DNA of 64,000 nucleotides from Pseudomonadota bacterium (GCA_021801265.1 JAJYYE010000001.1:496001-560000); one strand, 5' to 3'; positions 1 through 9,558 are shown, counted from the first letter of the stretch. The notes: generated from the sequence alone by a model not told the origin. Numbers and translations: made by a program.

Positions 1-2
1 CG

Positions 3-683
3 AAATTGATTATTCTCGGCGGTCGAACCGGGAGTGGAAAAACCCCATTCATTCAAACCTATTCAAAAATGATGGATCTTGAAGGAATTGCGAATCATAA
101 AGGGTCGGCGTTTGGACAAGAGATTGATCCACAACCGAGTCAAATCGACATTGATCACCAAGTAGCAATCCAATTACTCCGCATGAATACAAGGGGCGTA
201 GCTACGCCCATTTTGATCGAAGATGAAGGGGCCAATATTGGCGCACGACGCGTCCCTGATTCGCTGTGGCAACATATGCACAAATCACCAATAATTATTC
301 TGGAAATGCCAATAGAACAACGAATTAGCCAAGTTTTTAATGATTACATCCTGTCAAAGCGGCAGCAATTATCTCAACGCTTAGCCAATGAACAAACGAT
401 ACAAATCCATATGCGGGATGAGTTGCTTCAAAGCCTGACACAAATTCAACGCAGACTCGGGGATGAACGCTTTCGATCACTGAACATTTTGGCCGGTACC
501 GGCATGACCGAATACTTCGAACAAGGCAGGACGGAAATACTTAAGCTATTGATTAAAAGAATGTTAGTTGAATACTATGACCCAATGTATGACTACCAAA
601 TTAGCAAAAAGAACGAACGAATCCTATTTAGTGGCAATGAGCAAAGTGTACGTGAATGGCTAGTGGCACAATCTTTGGTATAA
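3..683 (+). CDS. mnmH: tRNA 2-selenouridine synthase, C-terminal part (cut by window edge)
   Basis: The reading frame is open at the left edge, so the N-terminal rhodanese-like domain lies outside the window. What is visible is the P-loop domain: Walker A GGRTGSGKT near the start, then a DLEGIANHKGSAFG segment and an IEDE-GA-IG-RR stretch typical of SelU/MnmH. MnmH replaces sulfur by selenium at the wobble uridine of certain tRNAs, through a geranylated intermediate. It is followed by two other wobble-uridine genes, cmoA and cmoB. Family recognition is confident; completeness cannot be judged. Confidence 0.85.
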   Translation, partial: KLIILGGRTGSGKTPFIQTYSKMMDLEGIANHKGSAFGQEIDPQPSQIDIDHQVAIQLLRMNTRGVATPILIEDEGANIGARRVPDSLWQHMHKSPIIILEMPIEQRISQVFNDYILSKRQQLSQRLANEQTIQIHMRDELLQSLTQIQRRLGDERFRSLNILAGTGMTEYFEQGRTEILKLLIKRMLVEYYDPMYDYQISKKNERILFSGNEQSVREWLVAQSLV

Positions 684-880
684 AATTCTGTCTTCCTGTG
701 GATGGAATAAAATGTCAAAACAGTCCACAGTTACGCTCGTGTTATCCACAAGTAAAAACAAACATCACAAACACCTTAAAATTATTATATCTTAATGAAT
801 TATATAGGTAATTATCAATTTTAACCGTTTTAGCCAATCACTAACTATCAACAATATCAACTGAATAAAAACATATTTAT
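684..880. promoter_or_regulatory. AT-rich intergenic region with DnaA-box-like sequences
   Basis: This gap holds a perfect DnaA box TTATCCACA at 742-750, a weaker reverse-orientation box TGTGGATGG at 698-706 and a poor one CAGTCCACA at about 721-729. About 120 bp of very AT-rich sequence follows, up to the cmoA start. It presumably also contains the cmoAB promoter. Whether the DnaA boxes act in regulation, DnaA titration or replication initiation cannot be told from sequence. Confidence 0.45.
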
Positions 881-1636
881 ATGAATCAAGAAATATCCAG
901 CACCCGCGATCGGCTTTTTAACACCCTTGAAAAACCTCAAGCTTTTTGTTTTAACGAAGCGGTTGCCGCCGTATTTCCCGATATGATTGCCCGATCGGTG
1001 CCCGGCTACACGTTTTGTCTTGAAGTGATTAAAGATGCGACCCAGCTCCTTGTTCAACCCAATTCGAATATTTATGATCTCGGCTGCTCGTCGGGAACAA
1101 TTACCTTAGCCTTGCGGGCAGGGGTACTCGCAGCAGGTATGGAGAATAGCAATGTCGTTATTCACGGTATTGATTCTTCAGCCGCAATGATTGACCGCGC
1201 TCAAGCACATATTTCAGCTTTTCAAGCACAAGTTCCGATTACATTCGCTTGTCAGGATATTAACGAGACCACACTGAATAACGCATCAATTATCGTTTTA
1301 GCGTACACGTTACAATTTATTTCACTTGAACGCAGAATGGAACTCATTAAAAAAATATACGCAGGCCTTAACTACGGTGGTGGTTTAATCCTGATTGAAA
1401 AAATTCATGAAGATAACCTTAAAATGCAAACATTAATTACTGAACTACATCATGAATTCAAACGACGAAATGGCTACTCCGAGTTGGAAATTTCACAAAA
1501 AAGACAGGCACTCGAAAATGTTTTAATTACAGAAACAGAATCAGCTCATCTTCAGAGATTCAATCAAGCCGGGTTTAAACAGGTATCATTAGTTGCCAAA
1601 AACTATGCCTTTGCTGCTTGGTTAGCGGTAAAATAA
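881..1636 (+). CDS. cmoA: carboxy-S-adenosyl-L-methionine synthase
   Basis: 251 residues, normal for CmoA. It has a class I methyltransferase fold with motif I IYDLGCSSGTITLALR at about 64-79 and a GIDSSAAMIDRA motif II at about 97-108. CmoA makes carboxy-SAM from SAM and prephenate, which CmoB uses to form 5-oxyacetyl uridine at tRNA position 34. The stop codon overlaps the ATG of cmoB (TAATG), so the two are translationally coupled. The ATG at 881 follows an AT-rich leader. Confidence 0.93.
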   Translation: MNQEISSTRDRLFNTLEKPQAFCFNEAVAAVFPDMIARSVPGYTFCLEVIKDATQLLVQPNSNIYDLGCSSGTITLALRAGVLAAGMENSNVVIHGIDSSAAMIDRAQAHISAFQAQVPITFACQDINETTLNNASIIVLAYTLQFISLERRMELIKKIYAGLNYGGGLILIEKIHEDNLKMQTLITELHHEFKRRNGYSELEISQKRQALENVLITETESAHLQRFNQAGFKQVSLVAKNYAFAAWLAVK

Positions 1637-2610
1637 TGGTTATTAAAAACCAGATCGATCAATTTTTTCAGGTGATAAATTCGGATATAAATAATGAATT
1701 TATTAGTTGGTTAATATTAAATTTAAGAACTTTTGATCAAATAACCCATGGACACTGGGCTGAATGGCTTAAGTTGTTGGCAACGATGCCAAAAATTCCT
1801 GATCAACGGGTTATCACAATAAATCAAGCCATCGTTGAAGTACACAGTCCTGATTTTTTTGATAAAGAGTCACTTAATCAGTTATTAAAAAAATTATCTC
1901 CTTGGCGAAAAGGACCTTTCTCACTTTATGGGATTTCGATTGATACAGAATGGCGATCAGATCTTAAATGGGATCGTTTGGCGTTACATATTACACCCTT
2001 AAAAGACCGACGCGTTTTGGATGTTGGTACGGGTAGCGGTTACCATCTATGGCGAATGTTAGGTTCTGGTGCGCGTTGTGCGGTCGGCGTAGAACCCACA
2101 GCTGCATTTATTGCACAATTTTATGCGGTGGCGCACCTATTGGGTGATCCACATGCATTGATTATTCCGACAACCTTAGAAAATATTTCTCGTAAACCAA
2201 TTTTTGATACCGTATTTTCGATGGGTGTTTTATATCATCGACGCAATCCGATTAGTCATCTACAGGAGTTAGGCGAATGCTTACGGCCTGGCGGTGAATT
2301 AGTGCTTGAAACCTTAATTATTGAAAGCGATGCACAGAATATATTAACCCCTGAAGATCGCTACGCGGCAATGCGTAATATTTGGTTTATTCCCAGTATT
2401 CCATTGTTAACCGTTTGGCTGAATCGCATTGGTTATACAGATGTTCGTATAGTCAACATCGAACGTACATCATTAAATGAACAACGTGCAACGGAATGGA
2501 CCGACTTTAAACCTTCGTTAGTTGATTTTTTAGATCCACAGGATCAAACAAAAACAATTGAAGGTTATCCATCCCCTCTGCGTGCGATCATTATCGCCAC
2601 TAAGATATAA
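1636..2610 (+). CDS. cmoB: tRNA U34 carboxymethyltransferase
   Basis: 324 residues from the ATG that overlaps the cmoA stop; an upstream TTG in frame would lie inside cmoA and is not needed. It has an N-terminal region typical of CmoB (SPWRKGPF and EWRSDLKWDR near residue 100), then the SAM-binding motif VLDVGTGSGYHLWRML and a VFSMGVLYHRRNP segment diagnostic of the family. It transfers the carboxymethyl group of carboxy-SAM to 5-hydroxyuridine at the wobble position of tRNA. It forms an operon with cmoA. Confidence 0.94.
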   Translation: MVIKNQIDQFFQVINSDINNEFISWLILNLRTFDQITHGHWAEWLKLLATMPKIPDQRVITINQAIVEVHSPDFFDKESLNQLLKKLSPWRKGPFSLYGISIDTEWRSDLKWDRLALHITPLKDRRVLDVGTGSGYHLWRMLGSGARCAVGVEPTAAFIAQFYAVAHLLGDPHALIIPTTLENISRKPIFDTVFSMGVLYHRRNPISHLQELGECLRPGGELVLETLIIESDAQNILTPEDRYAAMRNIWFIPSIPLLTVWLNRIGYTDVRIVNIERTSLNEQRATEWTDFKPSLVDFLDPQDQTKTIEGYPSPLRAIIIATKI

Positions 2611-2616
2611 AAATGG

Positions 2617-4128
2617 TTAGGGTGAACCAAATAATCGATCTAAACTTCGATAACCGATTGCTTCACTGAGTGCCAACATATCAATATCCATCTTCTGTTC
2701 TAAATCAGCGATCGTACGTGCCACTTTTAGAATACGACTCCGTGCCCGCCCTGAGAGTTTTAATTTTTCAATGGCCTGATTGAGAAACAGTTGGTCTTTG
2801 GGATTAAGTTTTGCTACCTCATTTAAAACACGCGGTGATAAATACGCATTAGCTATTTTTTGACGTTTTAACATGATTAACCGGGCAGCGGAAACGCGTT
2901 CACGAATAACGGCTGATGATTCTTCCAGGGCGGGTTCGCTTAATGCGGCGGCCGGTACGCGTGGAATTTCCAGATGCATATCAATTCGATCCAGTAAAGG
3001 GCCGGAAAGTTTGGCGCGGTAGCGTTGTGCGGCTAATGAATTGATTTCCACCCCTTGCGGTGATGGATTCATTGCCGCAATTAATTGAAATTGGGCGGGA
3101 AATTCGGCTTGTTGTGCCGCTCGTGAAATGGTAATTTTGCCATTTTCCAAGGGTTCGCGTAATGCTTCCAGAACCTTGCGATCGAACTCGGGCAGCTCAT
3201 CTAAAAAAAGAATGCCGCCATGCGCGAGCGAAATTTCACCCGGTTTTGGATTAGACCCCCCGCCAATAATGGCGACAGCAGAGGCGGAATGATGCGGATT
3301 ACGAAAACTGCGAATTCCAAAGTTTGTTGGTTTAAAGCCCGCATGAGAAACCGATGCAATTTTAGCCGACTCAATCGATTCCGCCTCGGTCATCGGAGGC
3401 AATATGCCAGGCAGGCGCTGGGCCAACATGCTTTTACCCGCGCCTGGCGGGCCAATCAGCAGCAGATTATGGCCGCCGGCTGCGGCGATGCAGAGAGCAC
3501 GTTTGGCCCGAGGTTGACCGCGCACTTCATCAAAATCGCCTTCTTGCGCGAAATCAATGGGCTGCGCTCCGCGGGGCAATATTTCCTCAAGTTTGGCTTG
3601 TCCCGCCAAATGCGCGATGAGTGCTGTGAGATGTGGTACTTTTAAAGCACATACATTTTGAATCACCGCAATTTCATCACTGCTCTGATTCGGCACTATT
3701 AATATGCGTTGGGCATCGCGCGCTGCAATGGCCGCAGAAAGCGTCCCGGCGACGGTACGTACACTGCCATCAAGCGAGAGTTCGCCCAGAAATTCATATC
3801 GTTTAAGTCGATTCAGTGATTCTTCGGCGTTTTGACCGGGAATTTGCCCGGTGACGGCAAGAATCGCGACCGCAATGGCCAAATCAAAGCGCGCACCCTC
3901 TTTGGGTAAATCCGCCGGTGCGAGGTTAATCGTGAGGCGCCTGGGCGGAAATTCATAGCCGGACGATAAAATTGCGGCACGTACCCGATCTCGACTTTCT
4001 CGCACCGCTGTTTCTGGCAGGCCGACAAGCGTAATTGCAGGTAAACCACTCGCCACATGCGCTTCCACGGTAATGAGCGGGGCATCAATACCCACCTGGG
4101 CGCGGCTGAATACTTTTGCGATAGACAT
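2617..4128 (-). CDS. comM: YifB/ComM family Mg chelatase-like AAA ATPase
   Basis: 503 residues, full length. The N-terminal Lon-protease-like ChlI domain is followed by the AAA core with Walker A LIGPPGAGKSMLA at about 225-237, a Walker B-like ILFLDELPEF and the C-terminal Mg-chelatase helical region. In bacteria studied so far ComM is a hexameric helicase that promotes branch migration during natural transformation. It converges on cmoB with only six bases between stops. The next gene upstream on the same strand is ubiK. Confidence 0.93.
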   Translation of the reverse strand: MSIAKVFSRAQVGIDAPLITVEAHVASGLPAITLVGLPETAVRESRDRVRAAILSSGYEFPPRRLTINLAPADLPKEGARFDLAIAVAILAVTGQIPGQNAEESLNRLKRYEFLGELSLDGSVRTVAGTLSAAIAARDAQRILIVPNQSSDEIAVIQNVCALKVPHLTALIAHLAGQAKLEEILPRGAQPIDFAQEGDFDEVRGQPRAKRALCIAAAGGHNLLLIGPPGAGKSMLAQRLPGILPPMTEAESIESAKIASVSHAGFKPTNFGIRSFRNPHHSASAVAIIGGGSNPKPGEISLAHGGILFLDELPEFDRKVLEALREPLENGKITISRAAQQAEFPAQFQLIAAMNPSPQGVEINSLAAQRYRAKLSGPLLDRIDMHLEIPRVPAAALSEPALEESSAVIRERVSAARLIMLKRQKIANAYLSPRVLNEVAKLNPKDQLFLNQAIEKLKLSGRARSRILKVARTIADLEQKMDIDMLALSEAIGYRSLDRLFGSP

Positions 4129-4168
4129 GACAATCCTTGTAAGGGCGCACTCAAAGCGTGCTTTATGC

Positions 4169-4435
4169 TTATTCTGGACGCGGCGAACCCGTGGATTTTA
4201 GGGCCTCGAGTACGCTAACCCGTTGTTCCAGGGCTTCGAGTTTCGCACGAGTGCGTGCGAGCACTTGGGTTTGAATGTCGAATTCATCACGGGTAACCAA
4301 TTCCATTTTTTGGAACGCATTCATCACCGCTTGGCGGATCGTTTTATCCAGTTCCATTTTGGTTTGACGCAGGCTCTCGGGCAGCGCTTGCTCTATGCGT
4401 TGGGATAATTCTTCAATAGTATGGGCGAGTGACAT
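4169..4435 (-). CDS. ubiK: ubiquinone biosynthesis accessory factor UbiK (BMFP family)
   Basis: 88 residues starting at MSLAHTIEEL. This start is preceded by an AGAGG ribosome-binding site eight bases away, whereas the longer frame upstream has no such site. The protein is almost entirely helical, with a C-terminal coiled coil (ARTRAKLEALEQRVSVLEAL), matching the BMFP/YqiC family. UbiK assists the aerobic ubiquinone assembly complex with UbiJ. It lies 40 bp upstream of comM and may share its transcript. Confidence 0.85.
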   Translation of the reverse strand: MSLAHTIEELSQRIEQALPESLRQTKMELDKTIRQAVMNAFQKMELVTRDEFDIQTQVLARTRAKLEALEQRVSVLEALKSTGSPRPE

Positions 4436-4626
4436 GGCATTAACCTCTTGAATAAGCACAGGGATTCTTAGCATTGATTCTTGGGGATTACGATCTTTCT
4501 TGCAAGGCAAGTTTATGCACAATTATAGAGCAAAGGCCCAATGATCGACGCACCAAATAAAAGCGTAGCTTCGCTTTTAAAAATAAATCCACAAATATAA
4601 ATAATAAATATCAACCAGTTAACTAT

Positions 4627-4644
4627 TTGGCACAGTTCCTGATA
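4627..4644 (+). promoter_or_regulatory. sigma54-type promoter candidate for the torF-glnK-amtB unit
   Basis: TTGGCAC matches the -24 element of RpoN promoters perfectly. The expected -12 dinucleotide falls in CTGAT rather than TTGCA/T, so this half is imperfect. It sits about 50 bp upstream of the start codon of a nitrogen-sensing gene set usually transcribed with sigma54 and NtrC, which supports the reading. No NtrC site was recognised. Confidence 0.5.
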
Positions 4645-4691
4645 TGACTCGAATGCAACTCGCACAATCTGACTTTATGAGGAATGGTTTC

Positions 4692-5495
4692 ATGAAAAAA
4701 TTTAAAATGACCCTGGTCGCTTCATCAGTCGTCGCTTCCCTCTCAGCGTTGGCAATGCCCGCTGTGTATGCAGACGATGCCGCCCCCGCCGTGAGTGTTT
4801 CTGGCAGTGCAGCGGTGGTGAGTGATTACCGATTCCGCGGAATTTCACAAACCTACAAAAAACCAGCGGTACAGGTAGGGATCAATCTGGGTTTACCTGC
4901 GGGGTTTTATGCGGGTTTCTGGGGTTCTAATGTTTCTACCAATGTGTACGCCAGCCCTGACAATGGGATGAGTATGGAAACCGATTGGTTTGGTGGATAC
5001 GTTTACAAACTGAATAACGATCTCTCCTTCGATGTGGGCGGTTTGTATTATTACTATCCAGGCTCTCAGGCGTCCAATTTGAATAAATATAATACGTTCG
5101 AGTTGCATGTGGCCGCGACCTACAAATGGTTGACTGCCAAATATAATGTCACCACAAACAATTTCTTTTCAACGCCAAATAGCAAAGGCTCAACTTACCT
5201 ACAGTTAGATGGTGCTTACCCCTTAACGGATACCGTAACGCTGAACGCACACGTAGGTCATCAATGGGTTAAAGGAGACACTCAGGGGGCGAGTAATGAT
5301 GTGTACAATTACACCGATTGGTTGCTTGGTGCAACCTACACACTGCCAGCGGGCACCTTTGCACCAGGTTGGGCTGTGAGTTTGGCGTATGTGGATACCA
5401 ATGCCAAAACATCCGCTTACACCTATTCGGGTGGAACAGGCAGCAAATTCTTGGGCGGCCCGACAGCGGTACTGTCTGTCAGCAAGAGCTTTTAA
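4692..5495 (+). CDS. TorF family putative porin (TIGR02001-type outer membrane protein)
   Basis: 267 residues from the ATG after the GAGGAA site; this start gives a clean signal peptide (MKKFKMTLVASSVVASLSAL, cleaved after VYADD region). The mature part is rich in alternating aromatic strands and contains the family signature SDYRFRGISQ near its beginning, and it ends in Phe as beta-barrels do. It precedes glnK and amtB with 27 bp spacing, an arrangement seen in many gammaproteobacteria, which suggests a role in outer-membrane passage of nitrogen compounds. The substrate is unknown. Confidence 0.82.
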   Translation: MKKFKMTLVASSVVASLSALAMPAVYADDAAPAVSVSGSAAVVSDYRFRGISQTYKKPAVQVGINLGLPAGFYAGFWGSNVSTNVYASPDNGMSMETDWFGGYVYKLNNDLSFDVGGLYYYYPGSQASNLNKYNTFELHVAATYKWLTAKYNVTTNNFFSTPNSKGSTYLQLDGAYPLTDTVTLNAHVGHQWVKGDTQGASNDVYNYTDWLLGATYTLPAGTFAPGWAVSLAYVDTNAKTSAYTYSGGTGSKFLGGPTAVLSVSKSF

Positions 5496-5861
<366 letters not shown>

Positions 5862-5873
5862 GGAGCATGTGAC

Positions 5874-7181
5874 ATGAGTAGTTTTAAAAAATTGCCCAGT
5901 GGTTCTCTGGGATTGATGGCGGTGCTGGGCATGCTGTTTTCAGCTGCGGCCAATGCCGACGTGCCCGCACCGGTACTCAATTCGGGCGATACCGCCTGGA
6001 TGCTGACTTCTACCGCGTTAGTGTTGATGATGACCATTCCCGGCGTGGCGTTGTTTTACGGCGGCATGGTGCGGCGTAAAAATTTGTTGTCGGTTGCCGC
6101 CGCAACCTTCGCAACGACCGCGCTCATCAGCGTGATTTGGGCCATTGTCGGCTACTCCCTTGCCTTTAAAGGCACCGGGGCTTATGTGGGTGATTTAAGT
6201 GCTTTATTTTTGAAAGGCATGGGTTACACCAGCTTAACGGGCACGATTCCTGAATCAGTTTTTATGACGTTCCAAATGACGTTTGCCATCATCACCCCGG
6301 CGTTGATTATCGGCGCGATTGTTGAACGGATGAAATTTTCCGCTTTATTGATCTTCATGGGTGCATGGTCGATTCTGGTCTATTCGCCCATTGCGCACAT
6401 GGTGTGGGGCGGTGGCTGGTTGATGGGCGATGGCGTGCAAGATTTCGCGGGCGGTACCGTGGTGCACATCAACGCCGGTGTGGCGGGTTTAGTGGCCGCC
6501 TTGGTATTGGGTAAGCGCAAGGGTTATGGCACGGAGCCAATGCCACCGGTTAATTTGGTGTACACCATGGCTGGCGCGGCGCTCTTGTGGGTGGGTTGGT
6601 TCGGGTTTAACGCAGGTTCTGCGGCTGCGGCCAATGGCACGGCAGGTATGGCCATGGCGGTGACCCAAATCGCGACTGCAGTTGCTGCGATGTCTTGGAT
6701 GCTGATCGAGTGGATGATGCGGGGCAAACCTACCCTGTTGGGTATGGCTTCGGGCGCGGTGGCTGGCTTGGTTGCCATTACGCCGGCTTCAGGTTTCGTC
6801 GGCCCCATGGGTGCCTTCGTGATCGGGATTGCCGCAGGGATTATTCCTTTCCTCGCCTCGGTATATCTCAAGCGATTGATGGGCTACGACGACTCGCTGG
6901 ATGCGTTTGGTGTGCACGCCGTGGGTGGTATTGTTGGCGCGCTGCTTACCGGTATCTTCTCGGCTGCGGTATTCGGCGGTGCGGGCTTGTCGGCTAATGC
7001 GAACGGCAGCATTCTGGCGCAATTTTTAATTCAGGTTAAAGGCGTTGGCTTCACGATTATTTACGATGCGGTTGTGACCTTTGCGATCCTGATGGTGTTG
7101 AAAATGACCATCGGCTTGCGCGTAACCGAAGAAGAAGAATCCGAAGGCCTGGATATTAACCAGCATGGAGAGCGTGTGTAA
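5874..7181 (+). CDS. amtB: ammonium transporter
   Basis: 435 residues with a cleavable signal peptide (ends near AANADVP) and eleven membrane segments. Family hallmarks are GVALFYGGMVRRKN, the FQMTFAIITPALI stretch and the twin pore histidines in HINAGVAGLVAAL and FGVHAVGGIVGALLTG. It conducts ammonium across the inner membrane and is blocked by GlnK, encoded just upstream. A strong hairpin terminator follows at 7211. Confidence 0.95.
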   Translation: MSSFKKLPSGSLGLMAVLGMLFSAAANADVPAPVLNSGDTAWMLTSTALVLMMTIPGVALFYGGMVRRKNLLSVAAATFATTALISVIWAIVGYSLAFKGTGAYVGDLSALFLKGMGYTSLTGTIPESVFMTFQMTFAIITPALIIGAIVERMKFSALLIFMGAWSILVYSPIAHMVWGGGWLMGDGVQDFAGGTVVHINAGVAGLVAALVLGKRKGYGTEPMPPVNLVYTMAGAALLWVGWFGFNAGSAAAANGTAGMAMAVTQIATAVAAMSWMLIEWMMRGKPTLLGMASGAVAGLVAITPASGFVGPMGAFVIGIAAGIIPFLASVYLKRLMGYDDSLDAFGVHAVGGIVGALLTGIFSAAVFGGAGLSANANGSILAQFLIQVKGVGFTIIYDAVVTFAILMVLKMTIGLRVTEEEESEGLDINQHGERV

Positions 7182-7210
7182 GCACGCAACACATCAAGGA
7201 TGACATGATC

Positions 7211-7236
7211 AACACCCGCGAAAGCGGGTGTTTTTT
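7211..7236 (+). terminator. Rho-independent terminator of the glnK-amtB operon
   Basis: Perfect 9-bp stem AACACCCGC / GCGGGTGTT with a GAAA tetraloop, continued by a T run. Confidence 0.92.
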
Positions 7237-7383
7237 ATTGATTGCTGAAAAGTTAAATCTAATTTATTGAAGCTTATTCATTAAACCGCCGAATTATTTG
7301 GACATATTGTCAAAATCACGAGATCAGTTTGCTTTGATTACGCAGGTCATGACACAAAGTCGCACCGGCTCGTTGTAGCCCCC

Positions 7384-7422
7384 GCTCACCCCCCGGATTG
7401 CTGCAATATCCGGGGGGTGAGC
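7384..7422 (+). other. perfect 15-bp inverted repeat hairpin
   Basis: Arms GCTCACCCCCCGGAT and ATCCGGGGGGTGAGC flank the 9-nt loop TGCTGCAAT. There is no T run after it, so it is not a terminator by itself. Confidence 0.85.
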
Positions 7423-7459
7423 CATTGTTACAATAAACGATCTTAAATGTATCGAATCC

Positions 7460-7497
7460 GACCTGATCTCTGTGCAAGCATGTCAGGTCTTTTTTTG
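7460..7497 (+). terminator. Rho-independent terminator, plus strand
   Basis: GACCTGA and TCAGGTC form a 7-bp stem followed by eight T residues. On the minus strand there is no T tract, so it does not serve the DJ-1 gene that ends at 7524. Confidence 0.65.
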
Positions 7498-7523
7498 CCT
7501 TGGGTTTGGTGATGGGCGAGGAA

Positions 7524-8078
7524 TCACCGCGCCAAACCTGCCTCAATGTGTTGGCGTGTTTCTATATTGGCGACGTGCTCAACCAAAGCCAAGGCGAAAT
7601 CCATCGCGGTGCCGGGGCTTCGGCCTGTAATCAGTTTTCCATCGATTTCAACCGGGTTGCCGGTGACGGTGGTGCCTTGTTGTTCTTGTGTGGTGAGCGC
7701 GCCGGGGTAGTGGGTAATCCGCTTGCCTTGGGTTAAACCGGCCTTGGCTAATACCTTGGGCGCGGCGCAGAGGGCGGCTATCCAGCGTCCGGCGGCGGCT
7801 TGGGTTTTGAGTAGGGTAATCACGCGCGGGTCGGCCGCTAGGTTATCGGCACCGGGTTGGCCGCCGGGGAGTACCACTAAATCAAATGCGGTTTGCTGAT
7901 CGAGCAAGGCCAGATTGCCATCGGTCATGATGCGGATGCCGCGTGAGCCGGTGGCTTCATCTTCGCGTAAACTTAAAACCGCCACTTGGAATTTGGCCCG
8001 GCGCAGTAAGTCAATGACGGTAACGGCTTCGAGTTCTTCAAAACCTTGTGCTAAGAGAATAAGGGCTTTAGGGGACAT
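7524..8078 (-). CDS. DJ-1/PfpI family protein (YajL-like)
   Basis: 184 residues from the ATG preceded by GGGAG; the longer frame starts in the leader. The fold signature ALILLAQGFEELEAVTVIDLLRRA opens the protein, and the nucleophile elbow AALCAAPKVLAKAGL carries the conserved reactive cysteine near residue 107. The family includes YajL (formerly ThiJ), protein deglycase and chaperone-like enzymes responding to oxidative or carbonyl stress. The exact activity is not settled by sequence. It is the last gene before the ctpA/envC block and probably has its own promoter. Confidence 0.85.
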   Translation of the reverse strand: MSPKALILLAQGFEELEAVTVIDLLRRAKFQVAVLSLREDEATGSRGIRIMTDGNLALLDQQTAFDLVVLPGGQPGADNLAADPRVITLLKTQAAAGRWIAALCAAPKVLAKAGLTQGKRITHYPGALTTQEQQGTTVTGNPVEIDGKLITGRSPGTAMDFALALVEHVANIETRQHIEAGLAR

Positions 8079-8181
8079 GATTGAAACTCCCTTGGTAAAA
8101 TTGTGGCAACCAAAAAAATACCCGCCCAAGGTACCTTGAGGCGGGATAAAATTAAACTCCAGGTCGGGTTACCTGATCGGA

Positions 8182-9558
8182 TTACTTGGTTTTCTCGATT
8201 CGCTGAGCGACGATCGACATGCCTTTGAGCAGATTTAAGCCCTCATACAGTTGATAATCCGTTTCAACCAGGGGTTTGCCATCGGTATCAATCAGTTGCT
8301 TGATTGGCGCTTCTTTGGGTGTGTTATCCGTTTTGCCATCGGCTGCGTTGCCCGATTTTTTGGTCGGATTACTGATATGCCCCGCAAGGTCGGCTTCTTT
8401 GATTGAGAACACTTTATCGATATCCGAAACCTTCAATTGGTGCACTTCCACATCCGGCTTAATGCCTTCACCTTGAATGGATCGACCGGCGGGCGTGAAG
8501 TAGCGCGCGGTGGTTAAGCGCAGGGCGCCGCCATTGGTCAGCGGCATAATGGACTGAACCGAGCCTTTGCCGAAGGTGCGCTCACCGGCGATGAGGGCGC
8601 GGCCATCGTCTTGCATTGCGCCGGCCACAATCTCAGAGGCTGAAGCCGAGCCACCGTTGACGAGCACCACAATCGGCGCGCCGTTCAACATATCGCCTTC
8701 GTGCGCCTTGAAGCTCATTTTGGAGTCTGCATCGCGGCCATCGGTATACACAATCAAGCCTTTGTTCACAAAGGTGTCTACCACGCCCACCGCCGCTTGC
8801 AGCACGCCGCCGGGGTTGTTGCGCAAATCGAGCACCAAGCCTTTGAGTGGTTTGTTGTCGTTATCTTTAACAAGCTGATTGAGCGCATCGTGCAGCTGTT
8901 CGGTGGTATCCGACTGGAATTGCGCAATCCGCACATAACCAAAATTGGAGTCGAGCATCCGTGCCTTGACGGACTTCACATTGATAATGGCGCGCTCAAG
9001 GGTGACATCAAACGGCTTATCCACGCCATCGCGCACGAGGGTCAAGGTGATTTTTGAACCTGGGTCGCCGCGCATTAGCTTGACCGCTTTTTCTAAATCA
9101 AGACTTTGAGTGAACTCGCCATTAATTTTGACGATTTTATCGCCGGCTTTAATGCCCGCTTTTTGCGCGGGGGTGTCATCAATGGGGGAAATGACGGTGA
9201 TGACTTTGTCTTTCATGCCCACTTGCAAACCCAGGCCGCCAAATTTTCCGGTGGTGGTTTCTTGCAAATCTTTGAATTCGGCTTTGTCCAGATAGTTGGA
9301 GTGCGGATCAAGGCGGTCAATCATGCCGCGAATGGCATTATCCATCAGGGTCTTATCGGTAACCGGGTCCACATAATCCGCTTTTACCCGGGTTAACACA
9401 TCGGTAAACGTGCGTAATTCGCTCAAAGGAATAGACGATTGATCGGCAGAAACACTGGCCTGGTCTTTGTCAGCCAGCGCATTGACGGCCAGGGCCACAG
9501 AAAACCCGAATACGGCGGCCACACCGAGGGCAGATGTTTTTCGTAACCATTGAGCCAT
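8182..9558 (-). CDS. ctpA: S41 family C-terminal processing peptidase
   Basis: 458 residues. An N-terminal hydrophobic segment (SALGVAAVFGFSVALAVNALA) exports or anchors it, followed by a PDZ domain (GLGLQVGMKD...IVKINGE) and the tail-specific protease core with the catalytic Ser/Lys motif GGSASASEIVAGAMQDDGRA and KGSVQ. Such enzymes trim or degrade periplasmic proteins, including murein endopeptidases. It lies downstream of envC on the same strand, the classical envC-ctpA order in gammaproteobacteria. Confidence 0.92.
   Translation of the reverse strand: MAQWLRKTSALGVAAVFGFSVALAVNALADKDQASVSADQSSIPLSELRTFTDVLTRVKADYVDPVTDKTLMDNAIRGMIDRLDPHSNYLDKAEFKDLQETTTGKFGGLGLQVGMKDKVITVISPIDDTPAQKAGIKAGDKIVKINGEFTQSLDLEKAVKLMRGDPGSKITLTLVRDGVDKPFDVTLERAIINVKSVKARMLDSNFGYVRIAQFQSDTTEQLHDALNQLVKDNDNKPLKGLVLDLRNNPGGVLQAAVGVVDTFVNKGLIVYTDGRDADSKMSFKAHEGDMLNGAPIVVLVNGGSASASEIVAGAMQDDGRALIAGERTFGKGSVQSIMPLTNGGALRLTTARYFTPAGRSIQGEGIKPDVEVHQLKVSDIDKVFSIKEADLAGHISNPTKKSGNAADGKTDNTPKEAPIKQLIDTDGKPLVETDYQLYEGLNLLKGMSIVAQRIEKTK

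Larger units (their letters stand above)
7240..7497 (+). ncRNA. candidate small RNA or untranslated transcript
   Basis: No plausible gene lies between amtB and the convergent DJ-1 gene, yet the stretch is structured. It contains a near-palindrome TTTGGACATATTGTCAAAA at 7297, a perfect 15-bp hairpin at 7384-7422 (arm GCTCACCCCCCGGAT, 9-nt loop) and, at 7460-7497, a GACCTGA/TCAGGTC stem followed by T8, which is a plus-strand terminator. The amtB transcript is already terminated at 7236, so this second terminator implies a separate plus-strand transcript. No convincing promoter was found. Confidence 0.35.
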
